Position numbers and translations under genes: made by a program. Under the pieces are notes generated by a model. The model saw nothing but the letters and a program-made list of their open reading frames with translations. It had not been told where the DNA came from and made no database searches. Below are positions 26,942 through 35,402 of a stretch of DNA of 38,332 nucleotides, one piece after another; within the stretch, counting starts at the first letter, position 1; each line of letters opens with the position of its first letter. Source of the stretch: an uncultured Clostridia bacterium (GTDB lineage Bacteria > Bacillota > Clostridia > Oscillospirales > Ruminococcaceae); NCBI GenBank assembly GCA_944386445.1, contig CALXBD010000090.1:1-38332 (forward strand), written 5' to 3'.

Positions 26942-27781
26942 TCAGCCCTCCTCCGGACTTCCCGCCGGCCGGTGCCGGTAACAGCCCAGCACCTGCAGCG
27001 TCTGGGTATGCTCCTTCAGCTCCCGGAACAGCGGCTCCAGCTCTGTGTGAGGGCTGCCGGTAATGAAGTCGGCAAAAAAAAGATACTCCCAGTTCCGGTC
27101 GGCGATGGGCCGGGATTCGATTTTTACGAGATTCATTCCCCGCCGGCTCAAGACCTCCAAAACGCCGCATAAGCTCCCTACCACATGGGGCAGGGTAAAC
27201 GCCAAAGACACCTTGTCGCTGTCGGGCAGGTAATCCGGCTCCCGGGAAATGACGACAAACCGGGTGTAATTTTCATTCTTAAAGTTGACTCCTTCGGCTA
27301 ATACCTCCAGCCCATAGCATTGAGCTGCCCGCCGGCTGGCGATAGCCGCCAGATGAAAATCCGGACATTCCGACACCATTTTGGCGGCGGCAGCGGTGTT
27401 GTAAACCGGCCGGCAGACCCATTCCGGATGCTTTGCAAGAAACTCCGCCGACTGGGAAAGCCCCTGCTCATGGGAGATGACCTCCCGAATATCGGTCATT
27501 GTCCCTCCGGGACGGGCAAGCAGGCAATGGTTCACCCGGACGTATTGTTCCCCTACAATATAAAAGCCATACCGTCCCAGCAGGTCATATACCGCCGAAA
27601 TAGCCCCGGTGGAACTGTTTTCAATGGGCAGGACTGCCCGGTCCGCTTCCCGGTCCCGGAGCCGCTCAAAGGCGTTTCCGAAGGAGCTCGCCTGCAGAAG
27701 GGAAGCGTTTTCCCCAAAATAGCAAAGAGCGGCTTCCTCGGCGTAAGACCCCGGAACCCCGCAGTAAACAGCAGTTATCAT
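26942..27781 (-). CDS. pheA: Prephenate dehydratase
   Basis: The 279-residue enzyme converts prephenate to phenylpyruvate, the first committed step to phenylalanine. NYTRFVVI is the catalytic Thr-Arg-Phe motif and LPIENSSTGAI is part of the active site. The C-terminal ACT domain with GSLCGVLEVL and KIESRPI is the usual phenylalanine feedback site. There is no chorismate mutase domain. It overlaps the upstream acetyltransferase by four bases (ATGA). Confidence 0.96.
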   Translation of the reverse strand: MITAVYCGVPGSYAEEAALCYFGENASLLQASSFGNAFERLRDREADRAVLPIENSSTGAISAVYDLLGRYGFYIVGEQYVRVNHCLLARPGGTMTDIREVISHEQGLSQSAEFLAKHPEWVCRPVYNTAAAAKMVSECPDFHLAAIASRRAAQCYGLEVLAEGVNFKNENYTRFVVISREPDYLPDSDKVSLAFTLPHVVGSLCGVLEVLSRRGMNLVKIESRPIADRNWEYLFFADFITGSPHTELEPLFRELKEHTQTLQVLGCYRHRPAGSPEEG

Positions 27782-28332
27782 CTGTCCTCACCCTTTCCGG
27801 CCCAATATTCGTCGGCGGTCAGGGAGTAGCAGACCTCATCCAGGATCTCTCCGTTATACTGGCAGGTAGCCTTCCGGAAAACGCCCTCCCGCCGGAACCC
27901 GCACTTTTCGATGACCCGTCGGGAACGGCCGTTAAATGGGAAGTGGAAAACCGACACCATCTGAAGTTTCTCCTCCTCAAAGGCATAAGCAAGGGCTGCT
28001 TTTGCCGCCTCGGTCATCAGCCCTCTGCCCCAGTATTCCCGGGAAAGGACATAACCGAGCATTTTTACCCCAGGAACACCTGCACGCTTGCTGTCGCCAT
28101 GAAGTCCCAAAGAGCCGATCACTCTACCGTCCTCTTTGCTGACGATGGCCCACACCTCTGTGGAGCCCAGAAACATTTTATCCAGAATATCCCGGCTTTC
28201 CTCGATGCTCTCATGAGGCTTCCAGCCGGCGGCAGGGCCCACTTCCGGGTCCTTAGCGTAGTGGTAAAGGTCCTCGGCGTCCTCCTTTTGCCAATCCCTG
28301 AGAAGGAGCCGGGGCGTTTCCAGTGTCTTCAC
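27778..28332 (-). CDS. GNAT N-acetyltransferase, RimJ/RimL-like
   Basis: The 184-residue protein, from a GTG at 28332, begins M-K-T-L-E-T-P-R-L-L-L-R, the standard start of RimJ/RimL-type acetyltransferases. The acetyl-CoA motif is YWGRGLMTEAAKAAL, followed by VIEKCGFRREG. The frame could open at 28440, but AAGAAGGG lies six bases before the GTG and homologues start here. The substrate cannot be told; family members acetylate ribosomal protein N-termini or small amines. It is inserted between aroC and pheA, overlaps pheA by four bases, and follows a terminator-like hairpin. Confidence 0.83.
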   Translation of the reverse strand: MKTLETPRLLLRDWQKEDAEDLYHYAKDPEVGPAAGWKPHESIEESRDILDKMFLGSTEVWAIVSKEDGRVIGSLGLHGDSKRAGVPGVKMLGYVLSREYWGRGLMTEAAKAALAYAFEEEKLQMVSVFHFPFNGRSRRVIEKCGFRREGVFRKATCQYNGEILDEVCYSLTADEYWAGKGEDR

Positions 28333-28362
28333 ATGAAACCCTTCTTTCCTTACTATTTTAGC

Positions 28363-28378
28363 AAAAAGCCCGCCGGGC
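28363..28378 (-). terminator. Terminator-like hairpin after aroC, inside the operon
   Basis: On the minus strand, GCCC and GGGC form a short 4-bp stem followed by TTTTT. A second, perfect 8-bp stem (AGCGGCAG 28395-28402 with CTGCCGCT 28410-28417) lies just upstream, right after the aroC stop. Together they could reduce transcription into the GNAT-pheA-aroK-aroE part. Confidence 0.5.
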
Positions 28379-28423
28379 GCAGGCCGCAGCGGGAAGCGGC
28401 AGCCTAAAACTGCCGCTATAGAA

Positions 28424-29476
28424 TTACAGCAGCGCCTCACAGAGGGCCAGAGCGGCGGCGCTTTCCACTACCACCGAAGCCCGGGAGAGGATACAGGGGT
28501 CATGGCGGCCCTTGACCACCAGCTGGGCATCCTCCATGGTATCCAGGTTGACGGTTTTCTGAGGCTGGCCGATGGAGGAGGTAGGCTTGATGACTACCCG
28601 GAAGATCACCGGCATCCCGTTGGAAATCCCGCCCAAAATCCCGCCGTTCCGGTTAGTTTCGGTGACGACCTTGCCGTCTTTCATACGCATGGGGTCATTG
28701 GCCTGGCTGCCCCGCATGGAGGCCAGCGCAAAACCATCGCCGAACTCGATGCCCTTGACGGCAGGAACTGCAAATATATGTCTGGAAAGGATGCTCTCCA
28801 GGCTGGTAAGCCCCGGCTCGCCGATTCCGGCAGGCATCCCGGTGATGCCGCACTCGATGACACCTCCTACCGAATCCGCGTTCAAGCGGGCCAACTGGAT
28901 TTCCACCTTCATCTTCTCCCCGATTTCGGGCGAGAGGACCGAAAAGGATTCCGCCCACAAAGGCGCGAAGTCTTCTTCCGTGAGCTGAACCGGGTCAAAA
29001 AGCCGGTCTTTGACGTTGCCCACCTGGGCGATATGGGCGCCTACGGCAATATGGCGCTGCTTTAAAATCAGCTTGGCAACCGCTCCCGCATACACCAGCG
29101 GAGCCGTGAGCCTTCCGGAAAAATGACCGCCGCCTCGGGGGTCATTGCAGCCGTGATACCGGACGAACCCGGTGTAATCCCCGTGGGAGGGGCGGGCGAG
29201 TCCCTGGGTGGCAAAATAGTCCCCGGAACGGGTATTCTCATTGGCGATGACAGCACAGAGAGGGGTGCCGGTGGTTTTGCCCTGATAAACCCCGCTTAAG
29301 GGTTTGGGAATATCCGACTCGATGCGAGTGGTGGAAAGTCCACCTGTTTTGGCGCGGCGGCGTTCCATCTCCCGGGAAATAAAATCCTCATCCAAAAGGA
29401 TACCGGAGGGCAGGCCCTCCATCACCACGCCGACAGCCTCCCCATGGGACTCGCCGAAAATCTGGTAACTGAACAT
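28424..29476 (-). CDS. aroC: Chorismate synthase
   Basis: The 350-residue enzyme converts EPSP to chorismate with reduced FMN. GESHGEAVGVVMEGLP is the first signature, followed by RPSHGDYTGFVRYHG and RGGGHFSGRLTAPLV. It lies four bases after aroA. The protein is full length for the family. Confidence 0.97.
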   Translation of the reverse strand: MFSYQIFGESHGEAVGVVMEGLPSGILLDEDFISREMERRRAKTGGLSTTRIESDIPKPLSGVYQGKTTGTPLCAVIANENTRSGDYFATQGLARPSHGDYTGFVRYHGCNDPRGGGHFSGRLTAPLVYAGAVAKLILKQRHIAVGAHIAQVGNVKDRLFDPVQLTEEDFAPLWAESFSVLSPEIGEKMKVEIQLARLNADSVGGVIECGITGMPAGIGEPGLTSLESILSRHIFAVPAVKGIEFGDGFALASMRGSQANDPMRMKDGKVVTETNRNGGILGGISNGMPVIFRVVIKPTSSIGQPQKTVNLDTMEDAQLVVKGRHDPCILSRASVVVESAAALALCEALL

Positions 29477-29480
29477 TTTA

Positions 29481-30704
29481 TCACTCCTCTTCCCGGAGCA
29501 GGCCGCCCAGGGTTTGATAATCCTTCCAGAAATCCGGGTAGGACTTGGAAACGCACTGCGCGCCCTTCACCCGTACCGGCTTCCGGCAGATGGTTGCGGC
29601 GACGGCAGCCGCCATGGCAATCCGGTGATCGGAAAAGCTGTCCGCTTCCCCGCCCCAGAGGGTTTTGCAGCCGTCCACTTCCAGAAAATCCGGGCCGGTC
29701 CGGACAACGCCGCCCAGCTGCCGAACCAAAGCCGCCGTTGTTTCGATACGGTCGCTCTCCTTCATCCGCAGCCGTCCGGCATTGGCAAACCGAACCGTTC
29801 GGCCTTCTCTTCCGGCGGCACAGACCGCTAAAACCGGGATCAGATCCGGGATTTCTCCGGCATCCACTTCCAGATCTCCGGGCTGGGCCATGCGTTCCAG
29901 GATCGAAAGGACAGCCCGATCCCCTTGGATCGAATCGGGATTCATGCCCTGCACCTCCACCCGACTGCCCAGGAAATTGGCCCCCAGGAAAAATGCCGCC
30001 TGAGAGTAATCCCCTTCTACCGAACAGTCTGTCGCCTTAAATTTCTGTCCTCCCGGCAGCAGGAACCGGCGATACCCTTGATTTTCCGCTTTCACGCCAA
30101 AAGCCGCCATGGCGGAAAGGGTCATATCCACATACCCTTTGGACTGAAGCTCGTCGGTAATGACGATTTCCGTCGGCTGGGGCAAGAGGCTCAAGCCCAG
30201 CAGCAGCCCCGTCACAAACTGGGAGCTGATTTTCCCGCTTAAGGAGTACCTGCCGGCGGGAAGAGCGCCCTCCACTTCCAGAAAATCGCCTTTCAGCTCA
30301 TAGCGGATGCCTTTTTCCCGGAAAATCTCAAAATACGGTTCCAAAGGCCGCTCCATCAACCGCCCGTGCCCCCGGAAGCGTACTTTTTTCCCACCGCCGG
30401 CCGCCAGAGCCACCGGGATCAAGAACCGCAAGGTCGACCCGGATTCCCCACAATCGATTTCGGCATTCTCCTTCCAAATCCCGTCGCCGGAAACCGTTAC
30501 CTCCCGGCCGGAAACGGAAAACATCGCCCCCAGAACAGCTGCCCCCCGCAGGGTGGCCTCGATGTCCGCGGAAAGGCTGACATTTCCGATGCGGCTTTTT
30601 CCGTGGGTCAAAGCCGCGCAGAGCAGATACCGGTGTGCCATGCTTTTGGAGGACGGCACCGTGACCGCACCTGCCAGCTTTCCCGGCGTCAGAATCACAT
30701 CCAT
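29481..30704 (-). CDS. aroA: EPSP synthase (3-phosphoshikimate 1-carboxyvinyltransferase)
   Basis: The 407-residue enzyme joins PEP to shikimate-3-phosphate. SSKSMAHRYL, GESGSTLRFLIP, PDLIPVLAV, RMKESDRIE and FSDHRIAMA are the active-site motifs. The first motif has Met-Ala where many enzymes have other residues, and the family class was not resolved. The Met at 30704 is chosen because GGGGAG stands seven bases before it and it gives the canonical start MDVILTPGKL. The frame continues upstream to 31049, but that part is a shadow of aroB. Confidence 0.96.
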   Translation of the reverse strand: MDVILTPGKLAGAVTVPSSKSMAHRYLLCAALTHGKSRIGNVSLSADIEATLRGAAVLGAMFSVSGREVTVSGDGIWKENAEIDCGESGSTLRFLIPVALAAGGGKKVRFRGHGRLMERPLEPYFEIFREKGIRYELKGDFLEVEGALPAGRYSLSGKISSQFVTGLLLGLSLLPQPTEIVITDELQSKGYVDMTLSAMAAFGVKAENQGYRRFLLPGGQKFKATDCSVEGDYSQAAFFLGANFLGSRVEVQGMNPDSIQGDRAVLSILERMAQPGDLEVDAGEIPDLIPVLAVCAAGREGRTVRFANAGRLRMKESDRIETTAALVRQLGGVVRTGPDFLEVDGCKTLWGGEADSFSDHRIAMAAAVAATICRKPVRVKGAQCVSKSYPDFWKDYQTLGGLLREEE

Positions 30705-30708
30705 TTCA

Positions 30709-31791
30709 TTACTCCCCACAGGCCCAGCGGCTGAATTCGGCCTTGGGCATTTTATGCAGAAATCCCTTGCCGATTTCCTTGCAAAGGACGATGGTAATCT
30801 CTCCGCCGCTGCCTTTTTTGTCGTAGGCAAGAACCTGCCGCAGCGCTTGAGACGGAATCTCGCCGGCCTTTGTGGGCAGCCCGAACCGCTCAAGCAGTTC
30901 CGCCACCTGTTTTGCAGTCCCCGGACAGGTAAAGCCCTGCTCCTCGCCGATTTCCAGAATCCGCACCATTCCGCAGGAAACCGCTTCCCCATGCATATAG
31001 GTCTCATAGTTTCCCAGCTTTTCATAGGCATGTCCCAAAGTATGCCCAAGGTTTAAGAGCATCCGGTCGCCGGTATCCTGCTCATCCCGCTCCACGATGG
31101 CCCGTTTGGCGTCGCAGCAGGTGAAGATGATTTCCTCCATCCGCTCCATCAGCTCTTTTCGGCCAGCGCAGCCTGAAAGCAGGGCGAAAAGTTCCGCGTC
31201 CCCGAGGACGCCGTATTTGACCACCTCTGCCAGCCCGTCCCCGAACACCCGGTCCGGCAGGGTGCAGAGCGTATCCGGGTCAATGAGGACCGCCCGGGGC
31301 TGATAGAAGGCCCCGGCCAGGTTTTTTCCCTGTTTTAAGTCCACCGCCACCTTGCCGCCCACGGAGGAATCCACCTGGGCCAGCAGGGTGGTAGGAATCT
31401 GCACAAAAGGGATCCCTCTGAAAAGGGTGGCCGCTGCAAAGCCTGCCATATCCCCGGTCACGCCTCCGCCCAGAGCGACGATGAGGCCGCCCCGGGTCAT
31501 AGGGAAGGGTTCAGGAGACAGCATCCCGTCATAGAGGGAAACCAGTCCCTCCATATTCTTGCTTTTTTCCCCGGCCGGGAAGGTGACTGTCTTGACGCGG
31601 AATCCTGCCTCTTTCAGAGAACAGGCCACGGCTTCCCCATAAAGGGAGCCGACATTGGAATCGGTGACGATGCAGATATCCGTTCCGCTGTAAACCTTTC
31701 GAATCTCTTCCCCGCAGCGGCGAAGAATCCCTTTTTCAATGGAGATCTGATACCCGCGCCCGCCCGGCAGGGAAACCTGCAGTATGCTCAT
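30709..31791 (-). CDS. aroB: 3-Dehydroquinate synthase
   Basis: The 360-residue enzyme makes dehydroquinate from DAHP with NAD and zinc. GGGVTGDMAGFAA (NAD loop), PTTLLAQVDSSVGGKVAVD, NLGHTLGHAYE and MHGEAVSCGM (metal His residues) are present. It lies 16 bases after aroF and four bases before aroA. Confidence 0.97.
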   Translation of the reverse strand: MSILQVSLPGGRGYQISIEKGILRRCGEEIRKVYSGTDICIVTDSNVGSLYGEAVACSLKEAGFRVKTVTFPAGEKSKNMEGLVSLYDGMLSPEPFPMTRGGLIVALGGGVTGDMAGFAAATLFRGIPFVQIPTTLLAQVDSSVGGKVAVDLKQGKNLAGAFYQPRAVLIDPDTLCTLPDRVFGDGLAEVVKYGVLGDAELFALLSGCAGRKELMERMEEIIFTCCDAKRAIVERDEQDTGDRMLLNLGHTLGHAYEKLGNYETYMHGEAVSCGMVRILEIGEEQGFTCPGTAKQVAELLERFGLPTKAGEIPSQALRQVLAYDKKGSGGEITIVLCKEIGKGFLHKMPKAEFSRWACGE

Positions 31792-31807
31792 CGTATTCCT
31801 CCCGGGA

Positions 31808-32833
31808 TTACAGGGTTTTGCCGTTCAGCTCCACGAAGGGCCGGACAGTTTTTACCAACTGGTCGAAGGCTTCCGGGGTAATGGACTGTTTGCCGTCGCA
31901 GAGGGCCTTCTTAGGATTGTTGTGAACCTCGATAATCAGGCCGTCGGCTCCTACTGCCGCGGCAGCCTTGGCCATAGGCTCCACCATCCAGGCGATGCCG
32001 CAGGCATGAGACGGATCGATGATGACCGGCAGGTGGGACTGTTTTTTGAGCATGGGGACCGCAGACAGATCCAGGGTATTGCGGGTAGAAGTCTCGAAGG
32101 TCCGGATGCCGCGCTCGCAGAGGATGACGTTGGGGTTGCCGCTGGCCATGATGTACTCGGCGCTCATGAGCAGCTCTTCCAGGGTATTGGCCAGGCCCCG
32201 TTTGAGAAGGATGGGCTTGCGGCAGGTTCCCAGCTCCTTTAAAAGCTCGAAGTTCTGCATATTCCGGGCACCCACTTGGATGACGTCCACGTCCTCGAAC
32301 AGGGGCAGATGGGCGGGAGACATGATTTCGGTCACAATGGGAAGGCCGGTTTCCTTTTTGGCCACCAGCAGCAGCCGCAGGCCCTCATCATGAAGCCCCT
32401 GGAAGGCGTATGGAGAGGTACGGGGCTTGAAGGCGCCGCCGCGAAGGAGATTGGCGCCGCTGGCTTTTACCGCCTTGGCGATGGCTACGATCTGTTCCTC
32501 ACTTTCCACGGAGCAGGGGCCGGCAATGATCTGGAACTGTTTTCCGCCCACAAGCACCAGGCCCTCTGCAGCGGGGACCTCCACCACGGTATCCTCCGGA
32601 TGGAACTTCCGGTTGGCCAGCTTGTATGGCTCCTGGACGCGCTTTACGGATTCCACGATGTCGTTGGCGGCGATATCGTCCTCGTTAAGGCGGGTGGTAT
32701 CGCCCACCAGTCCGATGACGTTGCTTTGTTCGCCTACAATGGTATGGGCGTGAATATTTCCGACTGCTTCCAGGTCGGCAACCAATTTTTTGACTTCCTC
32801 GGCGTTGGTGTTTTTCTTCAATACAATAATCAT
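31808..32833 (-). CDS. aroF: DAHP synthase with N-terminal regulatory domain
   Basis: The 341-residue enzyme condenses PEP and erythrose-4-phosphate, the entry to the pathway. The first 75 or so residues (MIIVLKKNTNAEEVKKL...) form the ferredoxin-like ACT-type domain of AroA-beta synthases, the family in which Phe/Tyr feedback acts. The barrel has GPCSVESEEQ, GAFKPRTSPYAFQG and VIIDPSHACG. The start at 32833 has AAGGAG nine bases upstream; the frame to 32890 is rejected. It is preceded by a leader peptide and terminator, so expression is probably attenuated. Confidence 0.96.
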   Translation of the reverse strand: MIIVLKKNTNAEEVKKLVADLEAVGNIHAHTIVGEQSNVIGLVGDTTRLNEDDIAANDIVESVKRVQEPYKLANRKFHPEDTVVEVPAAEGLVLVGGKQFQIIAGPCSVESEEQIVAIAKAVKASGANLLRGGAFKPRTSPYAFQGLHDEGLRLLLVAKKETGLPIVTEIMSPAHLPLFEDVDVIQVGARNMQNFELLKELGTCRKPILLKRGLANTLEELLMSAEYIMASGNPNVILCERGIRTFETSTRNTLDLSAVPMLKKQSHLPVIIDPSHACGIAWMVEPMAKAAAAVGADGLIIEVHNNPKKALCDGKQSITPEAFDQLVKTVRPFVELNGKTL

Positions 32834-32925
32834 GATCACAATCTCCTTTAAATGGCGTATTATCCGGTTTTTTGATCTCCAAACCGGCACAGCGCTTTAC
32901 CGGCCCGGAAACCAAAAGCTTGACA

Positions 32926-32965
32926 AAACAAAAAGTCCGCATCTTCGTTTCCAAAGATGCGGACT
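32926..32965 (-). terminator. Attenuator terminator upstream of aroF
   Basis: On the minus strand, AGTCCGCATCTT (32965-32954) pairs perfectly with AAGATGCGGACT (32945-32934) over 12 bp with an eight-base loop. TTTTTGTTTTG follows. It lies 21 bases after the leader peptide stop and about 93 bases before the aroF ATG. Confidence 0.93.
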
Positions 32966-32986
32966 GTCTTTCCTTAAATCAGAAAA

Positions 32987-33100
32987 TCACAGCAAACACA
33001 AACTGGCCAACGAAAGATGAGTATGGGAAATCGGACCGGCGCCATAAAAATAGCTCCAGCCAAAAAAGCCCATAAATCGATTGGCACGCAGTGCTGTCAT
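32987..33100 (-). CDS. Aromatic-rich attenuator leader peptide of the aro operon
   Basis: The 37-codon ORF reads M-T-A-L-R-A-N-R-F-M-G-F-F-G-W-S-Y-F-Y-G and then 17 further residues. Residues 9-19 hold four Phe, one Trp and two Tyr, coded at 33044-33076. The chosen ATG has AAGGA eight bases upstream; an in-frame ATG at 33109 would add M-K-T, but the AAGG then abuts the start codon. It lies between a consensus promoter (start site near 33124) and a strong terminator, and its stop is about 150 bases before aroF. Position, composition and the absence of any protein-domain character make a leader peptide the best reading. It would stall ribosomes when any of the three aromatic amino acids is scarce. 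Confidence 0.82.
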   Translation of the reverse strand: MTALRANRFMGFFGWSYFYGAGPISHTHLSLASLCLL

Positions 33101-33130
33101 GGTTTTCATCCTTTCTCCGAATTTGGTTCT

Positions 33131-33159
33131 ATTTTAATACACCTTCCGGCAATTGTCAA
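33131..33159 (-). promoter_or_regulatory. Consensus sigma-A promoter of the aro operon
   Basis: On the minus strand, a perfect TTGACA (33159-33154) is followed by a 17-bp spacer and TAAAAT (33136-33131). It is the strongest promoter seen in the window. Upstream it is flanked by AT-rich sequence with TTTTG/CAAAA (33203-33214), which might be an operator, with low confidence. Confidence 0.9.
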
Positions 33160-33235
33160 GAATTTTTTAACCAATTTATCAGTTAAAAGCGGTAAATCGA
33201 TATTTTGCACAAAAATTGCGTCAAAAAGCGGCGTT

Positions 33236-34132
33236 TCAAAACCATTTATTCTTTTTGAAAAAGGCCAGACAGGCCGCCACTGCTGCCACACACAATCCGA
33301 TTACCCATAAATACCCATATTTCCACTGGAATTCCGGCATTTTCACATTCATTCCGTACCAGCCAACGATCAGCGTCAGCGGAAGGAAAAGAGTACTGAT
33401 CACAGTAAAATACTTCATGATATTATTCAGGCGGATATCCTCCTGTGCCTGATAGGATTCCCTGACCTGAGTGACATAATCCCGCAGATTGAGAATGGTA
33501 TGGAAAATCCGGTCCGCCTTGGCGATCAGCAGCTTAAAGGGCCGGCGGTTGCGTCCGGAAAGCAGCTGATTTTCGTCTTCCATCAAATCATCCAGCAGGT
33601 CGCCGAACTGCTCATAATACTGTTTAAGCACCATCAGCTGCCGGCGAAAGGAAATGATCCGTTCCACATAGTTGGTTCTGCGGGAAGTGATCAGATCATT
33701 TTCCAGCTCCAGAACCCCCTGCTCCAGCTGATCCAGAAACAGGCTGTCCCGACCCACCAGGTGATCCAGATAATCCCGCAGCAGCAGTTCCCGGCTGGTT
33801 TTTCCGCCGTCCTTCAGCCGTGGGGACACCGCTTCACGGATCAATGCCGTATTCTCGCTGAAAAAGAACAGCTTATCCCGGTCCAGCAAGATCACCAGCC
33901 GCTGCATCGACAGTTCCTTCTGCCAGGTGGTCGGGACATTCAGAATCAGACAGTCTAAATCCGGAAAACCCAGAAATTTAGAATAGCGGTTGCGGACAGG
34001 TTCCGCACAGACGCGGCTGTCAAGCCCATATTTCGAAACCGCAGCCTCCATTTCGGAAAGGGGAAAAAGCCCTACGATTTCTCCGGAGCCCTCCCCTTCC
34101 TTCAGCAATCCGTTCTCAATTCTGTAAATCAT
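33236..34132 (-). CDS. CorA-family divalent metal ion transporter
   Basis: The 298-residue protein has a large cytoplasmic N-terminal domain with long helices, then two C-terminal transmembrane helices. The family motif Gly-Met-Asn is present in GWYGMNVKMPEF after the first helix, and the protein ends in a Lys-rich tail (FFKKNKWF). Mg2+ is the usual substrate, but Co, Ni or Zn cannot be excluded. Its ATG overlaps the stop of the small ThrE-type gene by four bases (ATGA), so the three genes form one unit. No clear terminator is visible before the aro promoter region. Confidence 0.9.
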   Translation of the reverse strand: MIYRIENGLLKEGEGSGEIVGLFPLSEMEAAVSKYGLDSRVCAEPVRNRYSKFLGFPDLDCLILNVPTTWQKELSMQRLVILLDRDKLFFFSENTALIREAVSPRLKDGGKTSRELLLRDYLDHLVGRDSLFLDQLEQGVLELENDLITSRRTNYVERIISFRRQLMVLKQYYEQFGDLLDDLMEDENQLLSGRNRRPFKLLIAKADRIFHTILNLRDYVTQVRESYQAQEDIRLNNIMKYFTVISTLFLPLTLIVGWYGMNVKMPEFQWKYGYLWVIGLCVAAVAACLAFFKKNKWF

Positions 34133-34611
34133 GAACCATGCCCTCCCTGCCGTAAGAAACGTGTCAGCCGGGAAACCAATCCCAGCCTTGCTACGGACGA
34201 CACCACCACTACACCCATGGCCAAAGCCCCGGCCAGTCCCAGCGTATGAAGTCCCGTTTCCAAAAATGCCTCCGTATCACCGTTGATGCAATGCTCCATA
34301 GTATAATAAATGCCGCCGCCGGGTACCAACGGCAAAAGAGCTACCAACAGGTAACAGGTAACCGGCGCCTTGTGGACCCTGGCCATGATTTCCGCATAAA
34401 CGGCCAATGCCATGGCCGCCAAAAAAAACTGAATGGTTTCATTTTCAAGAAAAGCCGTCAGCAGATAGGTAAGCCATCCGACAGCGCCTCCCAAAGGGGC
34501 GAAAACAAGCTGCTTTCCCCGCAGGTTATAGACAAAGCAGAACCCTGCACATGCTACAAACGCATAAACACAGGGCAACACGTATTCTTTCAGGATCATT
34601 CCGGGTTCCAT
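34129..34611 (-). CDS. ThrE-type exporter, small C-terminal subunit
   Basis: The 160-residue protein has about five hydrophobic segments. GGAVGWLTYLL and LVALLPLVPGGGIYY are typical of the ThrE_2 (DUF3815) half of threonine/serine exporters. In Corynebacterium ThrE is one polypeptide; here the two halves are separate genes, a common Firmicutes arrangement. It lies 12 bases after the large subunit and overlaps corA by four bases. Confidence 0.85.
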   Translation of the reverse strand: MEPGMILKEYVLPCVYAFVACAGFCFVYNLRGKQLVFAPLGGAVGWLTYLLTAFLENETIQFFLAAMALAVYAEIMARVHKAPVTCYLLVALLPLVPGGGIYYTMEHCINGDTEAFLETGLHTLGLAGALAMGVVVVSSVARLGLVSRLTRFLRQGGHGS

Positions 34612-34623
34612 CCGAATTCCTCC

Positions 34624-35382
34624 TTACACCGGGGCCCGCAGCAGCCAGAAACTGACGCCGGTCCCCAAGGCAATGGCAGTGGCAATGAGCAGGGCTTCTG
34701 TCAGCTTCAGCATCCCGGCGATAAAATCCCCTGCCATCAAGTCCCGCATAAAGTTAGTCAGCGCCACTCCCGGCACCAGGTTCATCAAGGTGCCGATGAT
34801 AACCTTATCGGCCTGGACCGGCATTCCCAGGCGCATGGCGCCCAAAGCGATGGCGGCCACCAGTGCCGACCCGGTAACGTTTACAAAGAAAAAGTTTGCC
34901 TTCCAGTTTTCCATCAGCCTGACCAGGGGCTTCAGGGCGGCACCGCAGAATGCTGCCAGCAGGGCATCCAGACCGCTGCCGCCGAACAGCAGGGTAAACC
35001 CTGCTGAGATGACCGAAAAGGCAGCTACCTGCCAGGGAAAGCTGTAACGGCGGCCGCCTTCGATCTCTTTAAGCCGGGCGGCGAACACTTCCGGTGGAGG
35101 GGGATCTGCACAGACTTCCCGGCAGAGGGCGTTAATCTTTTCCACCTTATCCAGATCGGTACCACGCTCTAAGACCCGTTTGATCCGGGAATAGTTCTGC
35201 CCTTCCTCGTCCTGGAATCCCAGGATAATGCAGGAAGAAATCGCAAAAACCTCCGGCTTTTCCAATCCGTAAGCCTGACAGAGCCGCTGCATGGATTCCT
35301 CCACCCGATAGATTTCCGCGCCGTTTTTCAGCAAAATATATCCCGTCTGCATAACGGTATTCAAAAGCTGCTGGTAGTCCAT
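34624..35382 (-). CDS. ThrE-type exporter, N-terminal subunit
   Basis: The 252-residue protein has a soluble N-terminal region (GAEIYRVEESMQRLCQAYG, a DUF1212/ThrE hallmark), then about five transmembrane helices starting near residue 118. LMNLVPGVALTNFMRDLMAGD is the conserved substrate-path segment. With the next gene it would export threonine or serine, or related small metabolites. GGAAAGGGGG precedes the ATG, and a perfect TATAAT lies about 21 bases upstream. Confidence 0.87.
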   Translation of the reverse strand: MDYQQLLNTVMQTGYILLKNGAEIYRVEESMQRLCQAYGLEKPEVFAISSCIILGFQDEEGQNYSRIKRVLERGTDLDKVEKINALCREVCADPPPPEVFAARLKEIEGGRRYSFPWQVAAFSVISAGFTLLFGGSGLDALLAAFCGAALKPLVRLMENWKANFFFVNVTGSALVAAIALGAMRLGMPVQADKVIIGTLMNLVPGVALTNFMRDLMAGDFIAGMLKLTEALLIATAIALGTGVSFWLLRAPV

Positions 35383-35402
35383 AAAAATCCCCCTTTCCTT
35401 TC

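Noticed and set aside
30705-31049. N-terminal extension of EPSP synthase by 115 residues
   Set aside because: That part is an out-of-frame reading of aroB. A good ribosome binding site and the canonical N-terminus are at 30704.
32834-33124. A T-box or TRAP-type leader for the aro operon
   Set aside because: No conserved T-box bulge sequence and no run of GAG/UAG triplets was seen, whereas an aromatic-rich ORF and terminator are plain.
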